From VRUE01 sp035605695 (GTDB lineage Bacteria > Actinomycetota > Thermoleophilia > Solirubrobacterales > 70-9), in NCBI GenBank assembly GCA_035605695.1, contig DATNGZ010000016.1, positions 89,393 to 153,392 of the forward strand: a stretch of DNA of 64,000 bases, in the 5' to 3' direction. The notes beneath the pieces are model-generated. The model was not told where the DNA came from, did not search any database, and was given only the letters and a program-made list of their open reading frames with translations. A program made the translations under genes and the position numbers. Below are positions 43,438-51,800 of this stretch, piece after piece. Positions within the stretch are counted from its first letter, which is position 1. Each line of letters begins with the position of its first letter.

Positions 43438-44688
43438 TCAGTGCGAGGGCAGCAGGCGATCGACCACGCGTCGGGCGTAGTACGAGGTGGTGCGGCCCAG
43501 TTGACGCGAGCCGGTCGATGCGCTCGCCTCCGGGCTGATCTCGCGCAGCTCAACCAGCAGCGGCACCGCGACGCGCCCCCAGCGGAACTCATCGGCAAGC
43601 CGGTGTCCAGCGGCGGTGGCTTTTACCCGCGCCTGCTCGTCCAGCGAGGCCAGAATCGCGGCGGCTACAGCGGTCGGTGAGCCGGCCTCGACCAGGGTCG
43701 CGAAGCCGGACTGCTCGAAGCGCTCAGCGGTCTCATCGCCGCGGCCGAGCACGCACGGCAGCCCGGCCGAGAGGTAGTCCATGTAGCGGGCGCGGGCGGC
43801 GAGCGAGGCCTCCTCGGTGTCGCGGTGAAGGGTCAGGCCGAGGTCGGCGTCCCTGAGGTAGTCGCCGCGCTGAGCAAAGGGCACCCACTGCTCGAGGAAG
43901 AGAACCGAGCGGTCGAGTACGCCGAGCTCCGCCGCCAGTCCCTTTGCCTCGGCAAGCACCGAGTGCCGCTCGGCGTCGCCGTTGGGCGGGCGACCGGCGG
44001 TGAAGACGAGCTTTACGTCAGGGCGGGAGTCCGCCAGTGAGGCGACGGCGCGGATCGCCGTCTCAGCATCGAGCCAGCGCCAGAGGCTGCCCCACCAGAG
44101 CACGACCTTGTCGTCGGCTCCGATCTGCGCGAAGTGCTCGCGCAGCGGGTGGCCGTTTCCCAGCGGCAGCTCTCCGTCGATCCCGAAGGGCACGTTGCGC
44201 AGGGGCGGCCGGTTGGATTCCCCGAAGGTCTCGATCTCCGCCTCAAGTAGCTCGCGTTGGCGCTGGCCGGCACAGAGGACGAGATCGGCGCTGCGCAGCT
44301 GCAGACGGCGCGCGGCGCGGGCGGTGGCGCGGGCCCGCTTGGCGCCCTTGGCGAGGGTGCCGAGCTCGATCTCAACCGGGTCGTACTGGTCGGAGATAGC
44401 GACGATCCGCAGGCTGCGCTTCAGTGCTAGCGCGAACGGAGGCACGGTCGAAGCCATCAGCACGTCGTGGCGGCGCGCCTCGCGAAGCAGCCCGCGGCGG
44501 GAGAACGGCACGACCGGGAGGCCATCGTGCTCTCCCCCTGCCGCTCCCGGTGCCATCAGGGTCACTCGATGCTCGGCGGTGAGCGCCTGGCCGAGCCGCA
44601 CGGCGCGGATCTCTGGGCCGCTGAGCTTCTCGCCGAGTCTGCCCGGGACGAGGATCAGGACGTGGCAGCCCCGCTCAGGCGACGGCAT
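43438..44688 (-). CDS. GT4-like glycosyltransferase
   Basis: Probable retaining GT-B-fold sugar transferase acting on the polysaccharide repeat unit. The 416 residues show an N-terminal LILVPGRLGEKLSGPEIRA loop, a mid-domain VLWWGSLWRWLDAETAIRAV donor-site strand and a C-terminal YLRDADLGLTLHRDTEEASLA with E-x7-E-like spacing before MDYLSAGLP. The start is ATG 44688, overlapping the asnB end by 14 bases. The donor sugar is unknown. Confidence 0.82.
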   Translation of the reverse strand: MPSPERGCHVLILVPGRLGEKLSGPEIRAVRLGQALTAEHRVTLMAPGAAGGEHDGLPVVPFSRRGLLREARRHDVLMASTVPPFALALKRSLRIVAISDQYDPVEIELGTLAKGAKRARATARAARRLQLRSADLVLCAGQRQRELLEAEIETFGESNRPPLRNVPFGIDGELPLGNGHPLREHFAQIGADDKVVLWWGSLWRWLDAETAIRAVASLADSRPDVKLVFTAGRPPNGDAERHSVLAEAKGLAAELGVLDRSVLFLEQWVPFAQRGDYLRDADLGLTLHRDTEEASLAARARYMDYLSAGLPCVLGRGDETAERFEQSGFATLVEAGSPTAVAAAILASLDEQARVKATAAGHRLADEFRWGRVAVPLLVELREISPEASASTGSRQLGRTTSYYARRVVDRLLPSH

Positions 44689-46588
44689 GGGCCCTCTCTT
44701 CGCTCGGCCGTCCCTCCACAACCTGCTGGTGCCAGAGCTCGAAGCTGAGCATGCTCCAAAGCAGCGATGAGTTGTCCTCCTCGCGGGCGAGGTGGCGATT
44801 GAGCAGACCTGCGACGACGTCCTGTTGCAGGTAGCCGCGCCCTTCGGCGCCGCCGCCGAGCAGGGTCTCACGGGCCAGCTCGCGCAGGTCGGTGCGGAAC
44901 CACTCGGCCATCGGCACCTGGAAGCCCTGCTTGGTGCGGTCGATGTGCTCGTCGGGAACGACGCCACGCAACGCCGCCCGCAGGGCAATCTTCTTCTCGC
45001 GGCCGCGCACCTTGAAGCGAGCTGGCAAGGAGGCGCCAAGGGCGACCAGGTCCTGGTCGAGCAGAGGCGAGCGCGCCTCCAGCCCGTAGGCCATCGTCGC
45101 GATATCCATCTTGGTCAGCAGGTCGCCGGGCAGGTAGGTCTGCTGGTCGACGTCGAGCATGCGGTCGATCGGATCGAGCGCGGTCGAGGACCCCCACGGC
45201 TCGGCGATCGTCTCCGCCGCCGAGCCCTCGAGTGAGGCGCGGAACTCCGGTGTGTAGACGTTCTCGCGCAGGTCGAGGCCAAAGCGCGACATCGCCCGCA
45301 CGTAACGGTCCTGCGGCGAGAGCGGCAGCAGCGCCGAGGCGCGGCGCAGGCGGTTGCGGGGACTGTTGAGATCGCCGCTGGGGCTTACCCGACCGGCCAG
45401 CGCGGCGACCGTGTGACGCAGCCCGGCGGGCACCGCATCGAGGCGCTGCATGATCGCCCCGTGCGCGTAGCGCCCGTAGCCGCCGAAGACCTCGTCGCCG
45501 CCGTCACCGGTCAGCGCCACGGTGACCTCGCGGCGGGTCATCTCGGCCAGGTAGAAGCTGGGGATCGCGGAGTGGTCAGCGAAAGGCTCGCCGTAGTGGC
45601 GGGCGAGCTTGGGCAGCAGCTCGACCGCATCGGGTCGCACGACCAGCTCGCGATGCTCGGTGCCAAAGCGCTCGGCGACGTCGCGCGCGTAGGGCAGCTC
45701 GTCGAAGCCGTTCTGCTCGAAGCCGATCGAGAAAGTCTTCACCGGCTCGCTCGAGAGCTCGGCCATCGCCGCGACGACGGCCGTCGAGTCGACCCCACCG
45801 GAGAGGAAGGCGCCGAGCGGCACGTCGGCAACCATGCGGCGGCGGACGGCGTCGCGGACAGCGTCGCGGACCAGCTCACCGGCCTCCGCGTCACTTCCGA
45901 CATCGATCTTTGGGGCGAAGTCCGCCTTCCAGTAGCGCTCGATCCGGCTCTTGCCGGCGCGCCAGCGCAGCAGCGAGGCCGGCGGCAGCTTGCGTACCGC
46001 GCGGAAGGCGCTGAACGGGCTGGGGACGTAGGTGTAGGTGAAGAAGCGATCGAGCGCGACGGGATCGACCTCGCGCGAGATCTCGCCGTCAGCCAGCAGC
46101 GCCCACAGCTCCGAGGCGAAGGAGATCGTGCCGCCCCGCTCGGCGTAGAAGAGCGGCTTCTTGCCGATCCGGTCGCGGGCTATGAAGAGCTCTCCCCGCC
46201 GTGCGTCCCAGAGCGCCAGGCCGAACATCCCGGCCAGTGACTTGACGAAGTCGGGGCCCTCCTCCTCGTAGAGGTGGGCGATCACCTCGGTGTCGCCGTC
46301 GCTGGCGAAGCGGTGCCCGTTGGCGGCAAGCCGTTGGCGCAGCTCGCGGTAGTTGTAGATCTCGCCGTTGAGGACGACCGCGACCGAGCGGTCCTCGTTA
46401 TAGACGGGCTGATCGCCGGTGGCGAGATCAATCACGCGCAAACGCTGGATGCCCAGACCGACCTGACCGTCGAGGTGGATCCCACGCGAGTCGGGACCGC
46501 GATGCTCGAGGCCGGCACACATCGCCGCCAGCAGCTCGCCGTCGACCACATTGCCGTCACTGCGCGCCTGTCCAACGATGCCGCAGAT
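44675..46588 (-). CDS. asnB: Asparagine-synthase-type glutamine amidotransferase with probable ATC start
   Basis: The N-terminal class II glutaminase domain requires an N-terminal Cys. In frame, the codon at the Met position before CGIVGQARSDG is ATC (46586-46588), preceded by GAGG at SD distance and by the in-frame TAG stop of the previous gene two codons upstream. The usual-looking GTG (46549) would delete the Cys. Later domains carry HRGPDSRG, LNGEIYNYRELR and the ATP-binding SGGVDST near residue 270. At 637 residues it has normal length. Among glycan genes it may amidate a uronic acid instead of making asparagine. Confidence 0.88.
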   Translation of the reverse strand: MCGIVGQARSDGNVVDGELLAAMCAGLEHRGPDSRGIHLDGQVGLGIQRLRVIDLATGDQPVYNEDRSVAVVLNGEIYNYRELRQRLAANGHRFASDGDTEVIAHLYEEEGPDFVKSLAGMFGLALWDARRGELFIARDRIGKKPLFYAERGGTISFASELWALLADGEISREVDPVALDRFFTYTYVPSPFSAFRAVRKLPPASLLRWRAGKSRIERYWKADFAPKIDVGSDAEAGELVRDAVRDAVRRRMVADVPLGAFLSGGVDSTAVVAAMAELSSEPVKTFSIGFEQNGFDELPYARDVAERFGTEHRELVVRPDAVELLPKLARHYGEPFADHSAIPSFYLAEMTRREVTVALTGDGGDEVFGGYGRYAHGAIMQRLDAVPAGLRHTVAALAGRVSPSGDLNSPRNRLRRASALLPLSPQDRYVRAMSRFGLDLRENVYTPEFRASLEGSAAETIAEPWGSSTALDPIDRMLDVDQQTYLPGDLLTKMDIATMAYGLEARSPLLDQDLVALGASLPARFKVRGREKKIALRAALRGVVPDEHIDRTKQGFQVPMAEWFRTDLRELARETLLGGGAEGRGYLQQDVVAGLLNRHLAREEDNSSLLWSMLSFELWHQQVVEGRPSEERAHAVA

Positions 46589-46591
46589 GGT

Positions 46592-47581
46592 CTACCTCGC
46601 TTCGTCGAGGACGGTGGCGGAAGGACTGGACGGCCGCGCCGGCGGCTCGGCCCGCAGCGGCGGCTCTCCGAACCCGAGCAGGACGCGCAGCGCCCTCGCC
46701 TCGGCCCGGATCCGCTCGCGCGCAGCGGCCTTGAACAGCGCCTGCGGGACCCGCAGCGCGATCCGCAGCACGTACCCCACGGCCAGCGCGGCGCGGATGC
46801 CCAGCGCCCCGAGCCTGCCGTGGTGCTTGCGGGCGAAGAGTGTGCGCGAGTAGGCGAGCTGCGCCATCAGGTCGCCACGGTCGCGGCGGCCGGCGTGGTG
46901 CGTCACGGTCATCAGCGGCAGGTGGCGAACGTCCCAGCCCGCCTGGTGCGCCCGCAGGCACCAATCGATCTCCTCCGAGTAGAGAAAGAAGCGCTCGTCC
47001 ATCGGGCCGATCGAGGCGATCGCCTCGGCCCGGGCGCAGAGGAACGCACCGCATACCCAATCCGCCGAGATCTCCAGCCGGTAGACCCCTGGCCGCGTCT
47101 CAAGCTCCTGCATCGTTTTGAAGATCGGCCAGCGCGCCGCGAAGAGCGACTCGCCAAGGTCCCTGCCGGGTGACGGGAAGCGGCGCATCGAGTACTGCAG
47201 CTCACCGTCGGTCCCGCGTTGAACGACGCTGGCGATGCCCACGTCTGGCCGCGAGTCGAGCGCCGCGATCAGCTCGGCGAAGTTGCCCTCGAGCACCTCT
47301 ATGTCTGGGTTGAGCAGGAGAACGTAGCGGCCCTGCGCCCAGGCGATGCCGATGTTGTTGCCGGCAGCGAAGCCGCGGTTGGGGACGCGCAGTACTTCGA
47401 CGTCGTCGAACTCGCGCTCGATCGCCTCCGGCGTGCCGTCGGTCGAGGCGCTGTCGGCGACGATCCACTCCGCCGCCAGACCACCTAGCGATGCCCGAGC
47501 CGAACGCAGCGTGCGCAGCGCCATCTCGCGCCCGTTATGGGTGACGATGACGACGCTCAGATCGGGGCGGCCGTCGCTCAT
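46592..47581 (-). CDS. GT2-family glycosyltransferase
   Basis: Inverting GT-A-fold transferase of the rhamnosyl/galactofuranosyl-like group. The 329 residues show SVVIVTHNGREMALRTL at the start, VADSASTDGTPEAI, the metal-binding LLLNPDIEVLEG and a WVCGAFLCARAEAI plus EEIDWCLRAHQAGWDV acceptor segment. A hydrophobic segment lies near the C-terminus. The start is ATG 47581, overlapping the polymerase stop by four bases. The next gene, asnB, begins three bases after its stop. Confidence 0.88.
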   Translation of the reverse strand: MSDGRPDLSVVIVTHNGREMALRTLRSARASLGGLAAEWIVADSASTDGTPEAIEREFDDVEVLRVPNRGFAAGNNIGIAWAQGRYVLLLNPDIEVLEGNFAELIAALDSRPDVGIASVVQRGTDGELQYSMRRFPSPGRDLGESLFAARWPIFKTMQELETRPGVYRLEISADWVCGAFLCARAEAIASIGPMDERFFLYSEEIDWCLRAHQAGWDVRHLPLMTVTHHAGRRDRGDLMAQLAYSRTLFARKHHGRLGALGIRAALAVGYVLRIALRVPQALFKAAARERIRAEARALRVLLGFGEPPLRAEPPARPSSPSATVLDEAR

Positions 47582-48966
47582 GTCGTCACCGTGCGGCGCA
47601 TTACCGTGGGCACTCGCGCCGTCCAGCCCGCCGGGACCTCGACCGAGGCCGCGCAGGTGCAAATCGCCGCCATAAAGAGGAACAGGTACGGCGCCTGGGG
47701 GAAGGTGAGGATGTCGTAGAGCGAGCAGGCGACGCCAAAGGCGAGGCAGGCCGCGCCGGCGGCAAGCGCCGGCGGTCCGCGCACTGGGTCATCGGAGCGC
47801 AGCACCGAACGGGCGACGAAGAGCGGCGTCACGATCAGGGCGATGAAGGCGAGCAGGCCGAGGGCGCCAACCTGGAACAGCTGCCCCAGGTACTCGTTGT
47901 CGAAGATTCGGTAAGTGTCGACGCGTTCGGAGTCGAGCGTGCCAAAGCCACGACCGATCATCGGCCGGGTGAGGACATCGGGGACGACCGCCGGGTAGTC
48001 GGACGTCCGCCCCTCGGTCGAATCCTGTTCTTTGGTCTGGCCGAGCTCGCGCACGGTGCTGAAGATGCCCGGCGTGACCACCAGCGCGACGGCAAGCGCG
48101 ACCACCCCGAACGGCGCCAGTCGCAGCAGCTGGCGCGGGCGCAGGACGAAGAGGACGAGCAGCGCCATCGCCGGCACGACGGCCCCCGACTTTCGCTGTG
48201 TGATCAGCGCCCCAGCGATAATTATGCAAGCGGCAAGGCCCCAGAGGATGCGGCGGCGGCGGACCGGCGTCATCGCCGCCAGGACAACGGCAAAGGGGAG
48301 GGCCATGCCGAGGATCGAGGTAACCGAGAGCGCGTGCCGGGTCGGACCGGTGATCGTCGGTCGCGGCGTCGTGCTCGGGTCGGGATTGACGTCGGTCGGC
48401 GAGGGCGCAACGTCGGCGATCGGCGAAAAGACAGCCGCGGAGGTTTCGTAGAAGACGTTGAAGCCGCTCTTCTTCTCGTAGATCGTCCCGGTGGCGGTGA
48501 TCACGGCGAGCACCACGATCAGGACCGAGAATGGGCGCAGCTCCGAGGCGCGCAGGTTGAGGGTGACGATCGCGAAGACCGCCGCCAACGAGAAGAGCAC
48601 GGCGAGGTGCTTCTGCGCGTCGTCCCATTCGCCGAGATTGGTGATCCGCTCGACGTTGAAGGCGATGCTGGCAACGGCAACAAGGAGGAAGGCGATCATC
48701 CCGATCGCCCAGCCGGGCGGTCGCAGTCGTTCAACCGCCTGCGGCTTGCCGAGGGCGGTCCCTATCGCCCACACGCCGACTATCGCCATGACCAGAAAAC
48801 GGTCGAAATCCGAGCTGACCGGCATTGCCACCTTGAGCTGCATCGCATCGAAGGGGACGAGGAAGATCATCACCAGAAGCGCCGCAAAGAGCCAGGGCAG
48901 CGGGCGGCGCGTGTACGGCCAGGCGTTCTCTTCGCGCATCGGCAAATGCCGTGCCGCGGCCCTCAT
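47578..48966 (-). CDS. Wzy/WaaL-like O-antigen polymerase or ligase
   Basis: Polytopic membrane protein with about ten to twelve hydrophobic segments over 462 residues. A large periplasmic loop lies between residues about 300 and 365 and includes RPMIGRGFGTLDSERVDTYR, the G-x-G-x4 region typical of O-antigen ligase/polymerase (Wzy_C) proteins. The start at ATG 48966 overlaps the Wzz-like stop. Whether it polymerises or ligates cannot be told from sequence; the Wzx and Wzz genes nearby favour polymerase. Confidence 0.8.
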   Translation of the reverse strand: MRAAARHLPMREENAWPYTRRPLPWLFAALLVMIFLVPFDAMQLKVAMPVSSDFDRFLVMAIVGVWAIGTALGKPQAVERLRPPGWAIGMIAFLLVAVASIAFNVERITNLGEWDDAQKHLAVLFSLAAVFAIVTLNLRASELRPFSVLIVVLAVITATGTIYEKKSGFNVFYETSAAVFSPIADVAPSPTDVNPDPSTTPRPTITGPTRHALSVTSILGMALPFAVVLAAMTPVRRRRILWGLAACIIIAGALITQRKSGAVVPAMALLVLFVLRPRQLLRLAPFGVVALAVALVVTPGIFSTVRELGQTKEQDSTEGRTSDYPAVVPDVLTRPMIGRGFGTLDSERVDTYRIFDNEYLGQLFQVGALGLLAFIALIVTPLFVARSVLRSDDPVRGPPALAAGAACLAFGVACSLYDILTFPQAPYLFLFMAAICTCAASVEVPAGWTARVPTVMRRTVTT

Positions 48967-49808
48967 CAGCGCACTCGCTCGTGCTCGCCGCCCGGGTAGC
49001 CGAAGCCGCTCTGAGTTTCGCGCTCGTGAGTGCCGGGACGGGGGTCCCCATTTGGGTTGGAGCCACCGTAGACATCGGCTTCGCGCCAACCGCGGGCAAG
49101 CGTCTGGGCCGGGATCAGGAGCATGCACCAGGCGCCGAAGACGATGATGAAGACGAGCAGGGCGATCTGGATGTTGGCCCCCTCATTAACAACGCCACCG
49201 GTTGCGTTGCCGAGCTTGCGAATCACCACGCGTCGGCCCGGAGGTGTGTTCTGACTGGCCTGGATCCGGTTGATGTAGGTACGCAGAGCCCGCGGCGCGG
49301 CGTCGGCGAGGCCGATCGCCGCGGCTTCCGTCGGCGCCTGGGCAAAGACCGAGACGACCGGCAGCACCGGGTTGTTCTCGAAGCGCAGCCTGTAGAGCGC
49401 GCCCTCGCCGATGATCTGCGAGCTGCGCTGGCCGGCGGTCGGCTCCTGCTGGATTACCGGCAGGTTGATGTCGTAAGGCCCCTCGGCCTCGATTGAGCTG
49501 AGCGGCACCTGGGCTTCCTGGGCGATCAGCTGCAGCGCCACCGGGCTGGCCAGGAAGCGGGCAAATACGGCGGCCCTGGTCTCCAGCGGCGTCAGGTCGT
49601 TTTCGAGGTCGGCGAAGGCGGAGTCGGGGGCGTCGACCAGCAGTTGGGTGGAGGCCGTCGCGAAAACGTTTGTGCGGCTGGTCATCGAGGGCGGGAAGAG
49701 CCCGATGCTGTAGACGCTGAGCAGGGCGGCGATCAGCGCGAACACGGCACCGAGAGCCACCAGCCGGCGCCGGATCCAGAGGGTCTTGAGGGTTCGCGCC
49801 AGTTCCAT
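48966..49808 (-). CDS. Wzz-like chain-length protein 1
   Basis: Likely polysaccharide co-polymerase that sets chain length. The 280 residues have a membrane helix near residues 15-40, a long extracytoplasmic region and a second helix near residues 215-240, with a short polar C-terminus. No tyrosine-kinase Walker motifs are present. The LTPLETRAAVFARFLAS segment is shared with the second Wzz-like protein at 53338-54198. The start is ATG 49808; the longer frame back to 50015 overlaps the neighbour. Confidence 0.75.
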   Translation of the reverse strand: MELARTLKTLWIRRRLVALGAVFALIAALLSVYSIGLFPPSMTSRTNVFATASTQLLVDAPDSAFADLENDLTPLETRAAVFARFLASPVALQLIAQEAQVPLSSIEAEGPYDINLPVIQQEPTAGQRSSQIIGEGALYRLRFENNPVLPVVSVFAQAPTEAAAIGLADAAPRALRTYINRIQASQNTPPGRRVVIRKLGNATGGVVNEGANIQIALLVFIIVFGAWCMLLIPAQTLARGWREADVYGGSNPNGDPRPGTHERETQSGFGYPGGEHERVR

Positions 49809-49869
49809 GGTCTGAAATTCGGTGCGGCTTACACCGCGAACTAGAAACGGCCCGCGGGGTGGCCTTCTT

Positions 49870-50796
49870 TCATCCCCCTGGGAAGGGAACGGCGCTGCGC
49901 GGCGCGCTTGGGCGTCGCAGGCGGTCGACGATCCGCCGCCGCTGCTCGGCGCGGACGAACTTGCGGTAGCCCTCGACGTCAACCCGCGGCACGCGGCGCA
50001 CCGCCGCGCGCGCATAGCCGTAGACGTAGGCGGCGCTGGAGGCGCCGCGCGGCTTGACCCGCGCCACCTTGGTCGCTCGCATCACCGTCCAGGGCAAGCC
50101 GTGGTGGAGGATCCAGTGCGCTTCGCCCCAGCGGACGTGGCCGCGCAGGCGGCCGTCGGCGCTGCCAGTGTGCCGGTGGTGAAGCGCCTCGGCCCGATCG
50201 AATGAGCGGGTCTCGAAACCGAGCATGCGGGCGGTCACCTCGTCGATCCCGTCCCACCCCAGGCGCTCCCAGACGCCGCCGATCGCGGCAAAGCACTCAC
50301 GTGTGTAGAGCTTGAGCGCGCCGCGCACGTGTTCGGGCGCGCTTGAGGTCGGCTCCCACTCCGTGCCGTGCTGCTCGAGCACGACGCCGCCGCCGATGCC
50401 AAGGTTCGGGTTACGGTCGAACTCGGCGAGCAGCGAGGTGAAGTAGTCGGGGCGCAGCTCGATGTCACCGTCGAGCTTGCCGAGATGGGTGAAGAGCGAG
50501 AGCTCCCGGGGGTCGATCGTGTGCAGGCCGTAGTTGAAGGCACGCGGGGCCGCCGCCACCTTGAGCCGATCGTTGGCTGGGGCGGTGAAGCCGGGCGGGG
50601 TCGACACGACGTGCATGAAGTCGATTTCGCTGGCCAGGCGATGGATGATCTGAGGCGTCTCGTCATCGGAGCCGTCGTCGACCACCAGCCAGTGCTCGGG
50701 GCGCCGCGCTTGCGCAGCGAGGGCATGGGCAACCCGTTCGATGTGGGCGGCCTCGTTGCGCACAGGCGTGATGATCAGCAGGCGGTGTTCTGGCAT
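49870..50796 (-). CDS. GT2-family glycosyltransferase
   Basis: GT-A sugar transferase of 308 residues. LLIITPVRNEAAHIERV opens the protein, followed by VVDDGSDDETPQII, HLGKLDGDIELRPDYF (DxD-like metal site) and GIGGGVVLEQ. A WERLGWDGIDEVTARMLGFE segment fits the acceptor site. The start is ATG 50796 before PEHRLLIITPV; a 13-codon upstream extension exists. It is divergent from the methyltransferase gene and ends 62 bases before the Wzz-like start. Confidence 0.85.
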   Translation of the reverse strand: MPEHRLLIITPVRNEAAHIERVAHALAAQARRPEHWLVVDDGSDDETPQIIHRLASEIDFMHVVSTPPGFTAPANDRLKVAAAPRAFNYGLHTIDPRELSLFTHLGKLDGDIELRPDYFTSLLAEFDRNPNLGIGGGVVLEQHGTEWEPTSSAPEHVRGALKLYTRECFAAIGGVWERLGWDGIDEVTARMLGFETRSFDRAEALHHRHTGSADGRLRGHVRWGEAHWILHHGLPWTVMRATKVARVKPRGASSAAYVYGYARAAVRRVPRVDVEGYRKFVRAEQRRRIVDRLRRPSAPRSAVPFPGG

Positions 50797-50869
50797 CAGT
50801 CGAGAAACGAGTCGCGGACCGCCGCGCTTGCGCACAAAAGAGCCGGGCGGGCCCCGTCGTTATTCCAGC

Positions 50870-51691
50870 GTGAAGGCCGTGCGGAGAAAGATCAGAAGCG
50901 CGAAGGACGCCACCCGGCGGGTCGTCTTCGCTTCCGAGCGCCGCCACGTCGCCGTCCGCCGCCATCTCGCCGGGCGCTACCTGCAGGGAGACGGCCTCGA
51001 GGTCGGTGCCCTGCACCTACCGCTGGCGCTGCCGCGCGGCGCCCGCGCCCGCTACGTCGACCGGATGAGCGTCGAGGATCTGCGCGCTCACTATCCCGAG
51101 CTCGACGAGTACGAGCTCGTCACCCCCGACTTCATCGACGACGGTGAGGCGCTCAACTCGGTCCCCAGCGGCTCGATGGATTTCGTCATCGTCAACCACT
51201 TGATCGAGCACTGCCAGGACCCGATCGGCGCCCTGCTCTCGCACGCCCGCGTGCTGCGCGAGGGAGGCGTCCTCTACCTGGCCGCGCCCGATCGTCGTCG
51301 CACTGCCTTTGACCGCGAGCGCAAGGAGACCTCGCTGGAGCACCTCCTCCGCGACCACGAGCAAGGGCCAGAGGGCTCTCGCTCCAAGCACTACGAGGAA
51401 TGGTCGCGCCTCGCGATCAAGGTTCCGGCCGACGAGGTCTCCGCCCACGCCGCCGCGCTGGAGCGGCAGGATTACTCGATCCACTTCCACACCTTCACCC
51501 TGACCTCGTTCCTGGCGCTGATGCTGCGTGCCCGCGAGCTCTACGGGCTGCCTTTCGAGGTAGTCGCGAGCGAGACCAACAACCACGAGTTCATCGTTAT
51601 TGCTCGCAAGATCGCCGACGGCGCCGAGCCTGCCCAGCAGGGCGTGCAGGTGCCGGATCTGGCGCTGGCCACCAACGGCCGCGCCTCCTAG
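50870..51691 (+). CDS. Class I SAM-dependent methyltransferase-like protein
   Basis: The 273-residue product shows a methyltransferase-type core: GLEVGALHLPLALPRGARARYVD split over two strands, MDFVIVNHLIEHCQDPIGALLSHARVL (motif IV region) and GGVLYLAAPDRR. The substrate is unknown but the setting suggests O-methylation of a glycan or lipid intermediate. The start is GTG 50870; the longer frame overlaps the divergent GT2 gene. It is the only plus-strand gene between the two minus-strand glycan operons. Confidence 0.75.
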   Translation: MKAVRRKIRSAKDATRRVVFASERRHVAVRRHLAGRYLQGDGLEVGALHLPLALPRGARARYVDRMSVEDLRAHYPELDEYELVTPDFIDDGEALNSVPSGSMDFVIVNHLIEHCQDPIGALLSHARVLREGGVLYLAAPDRRRTAFDRERKETSLEHLLRDHEQGPEGSRSKHYEEWSRLAIKVPADEVSAHAAALERQDYSIHFHTFTLTSFLALMLRARELYGLPFEVVASETNNHEFIVIARKIADGAEPAQQGVQVPDLALATNGRAS

Positions 51692-51800
51692 CTCCAGCTT
51701 CTAGCGCGCTGCTCGAACAAATCCAAGGCCGCTACTTCAGCCCATCCGACATTCACCCACCTAGGGTGTGGTCAATATCGGATGCGCGGTACGGAGTCGG

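Noticed and set aside
46549..46551. GTG start for asnB
   Set aside because: It would remove the catalytic N-terminal Cys and first strand of the glutaminase domain, while an ATC start with a Shine-Dalgarno gives the complete family N-terminus.
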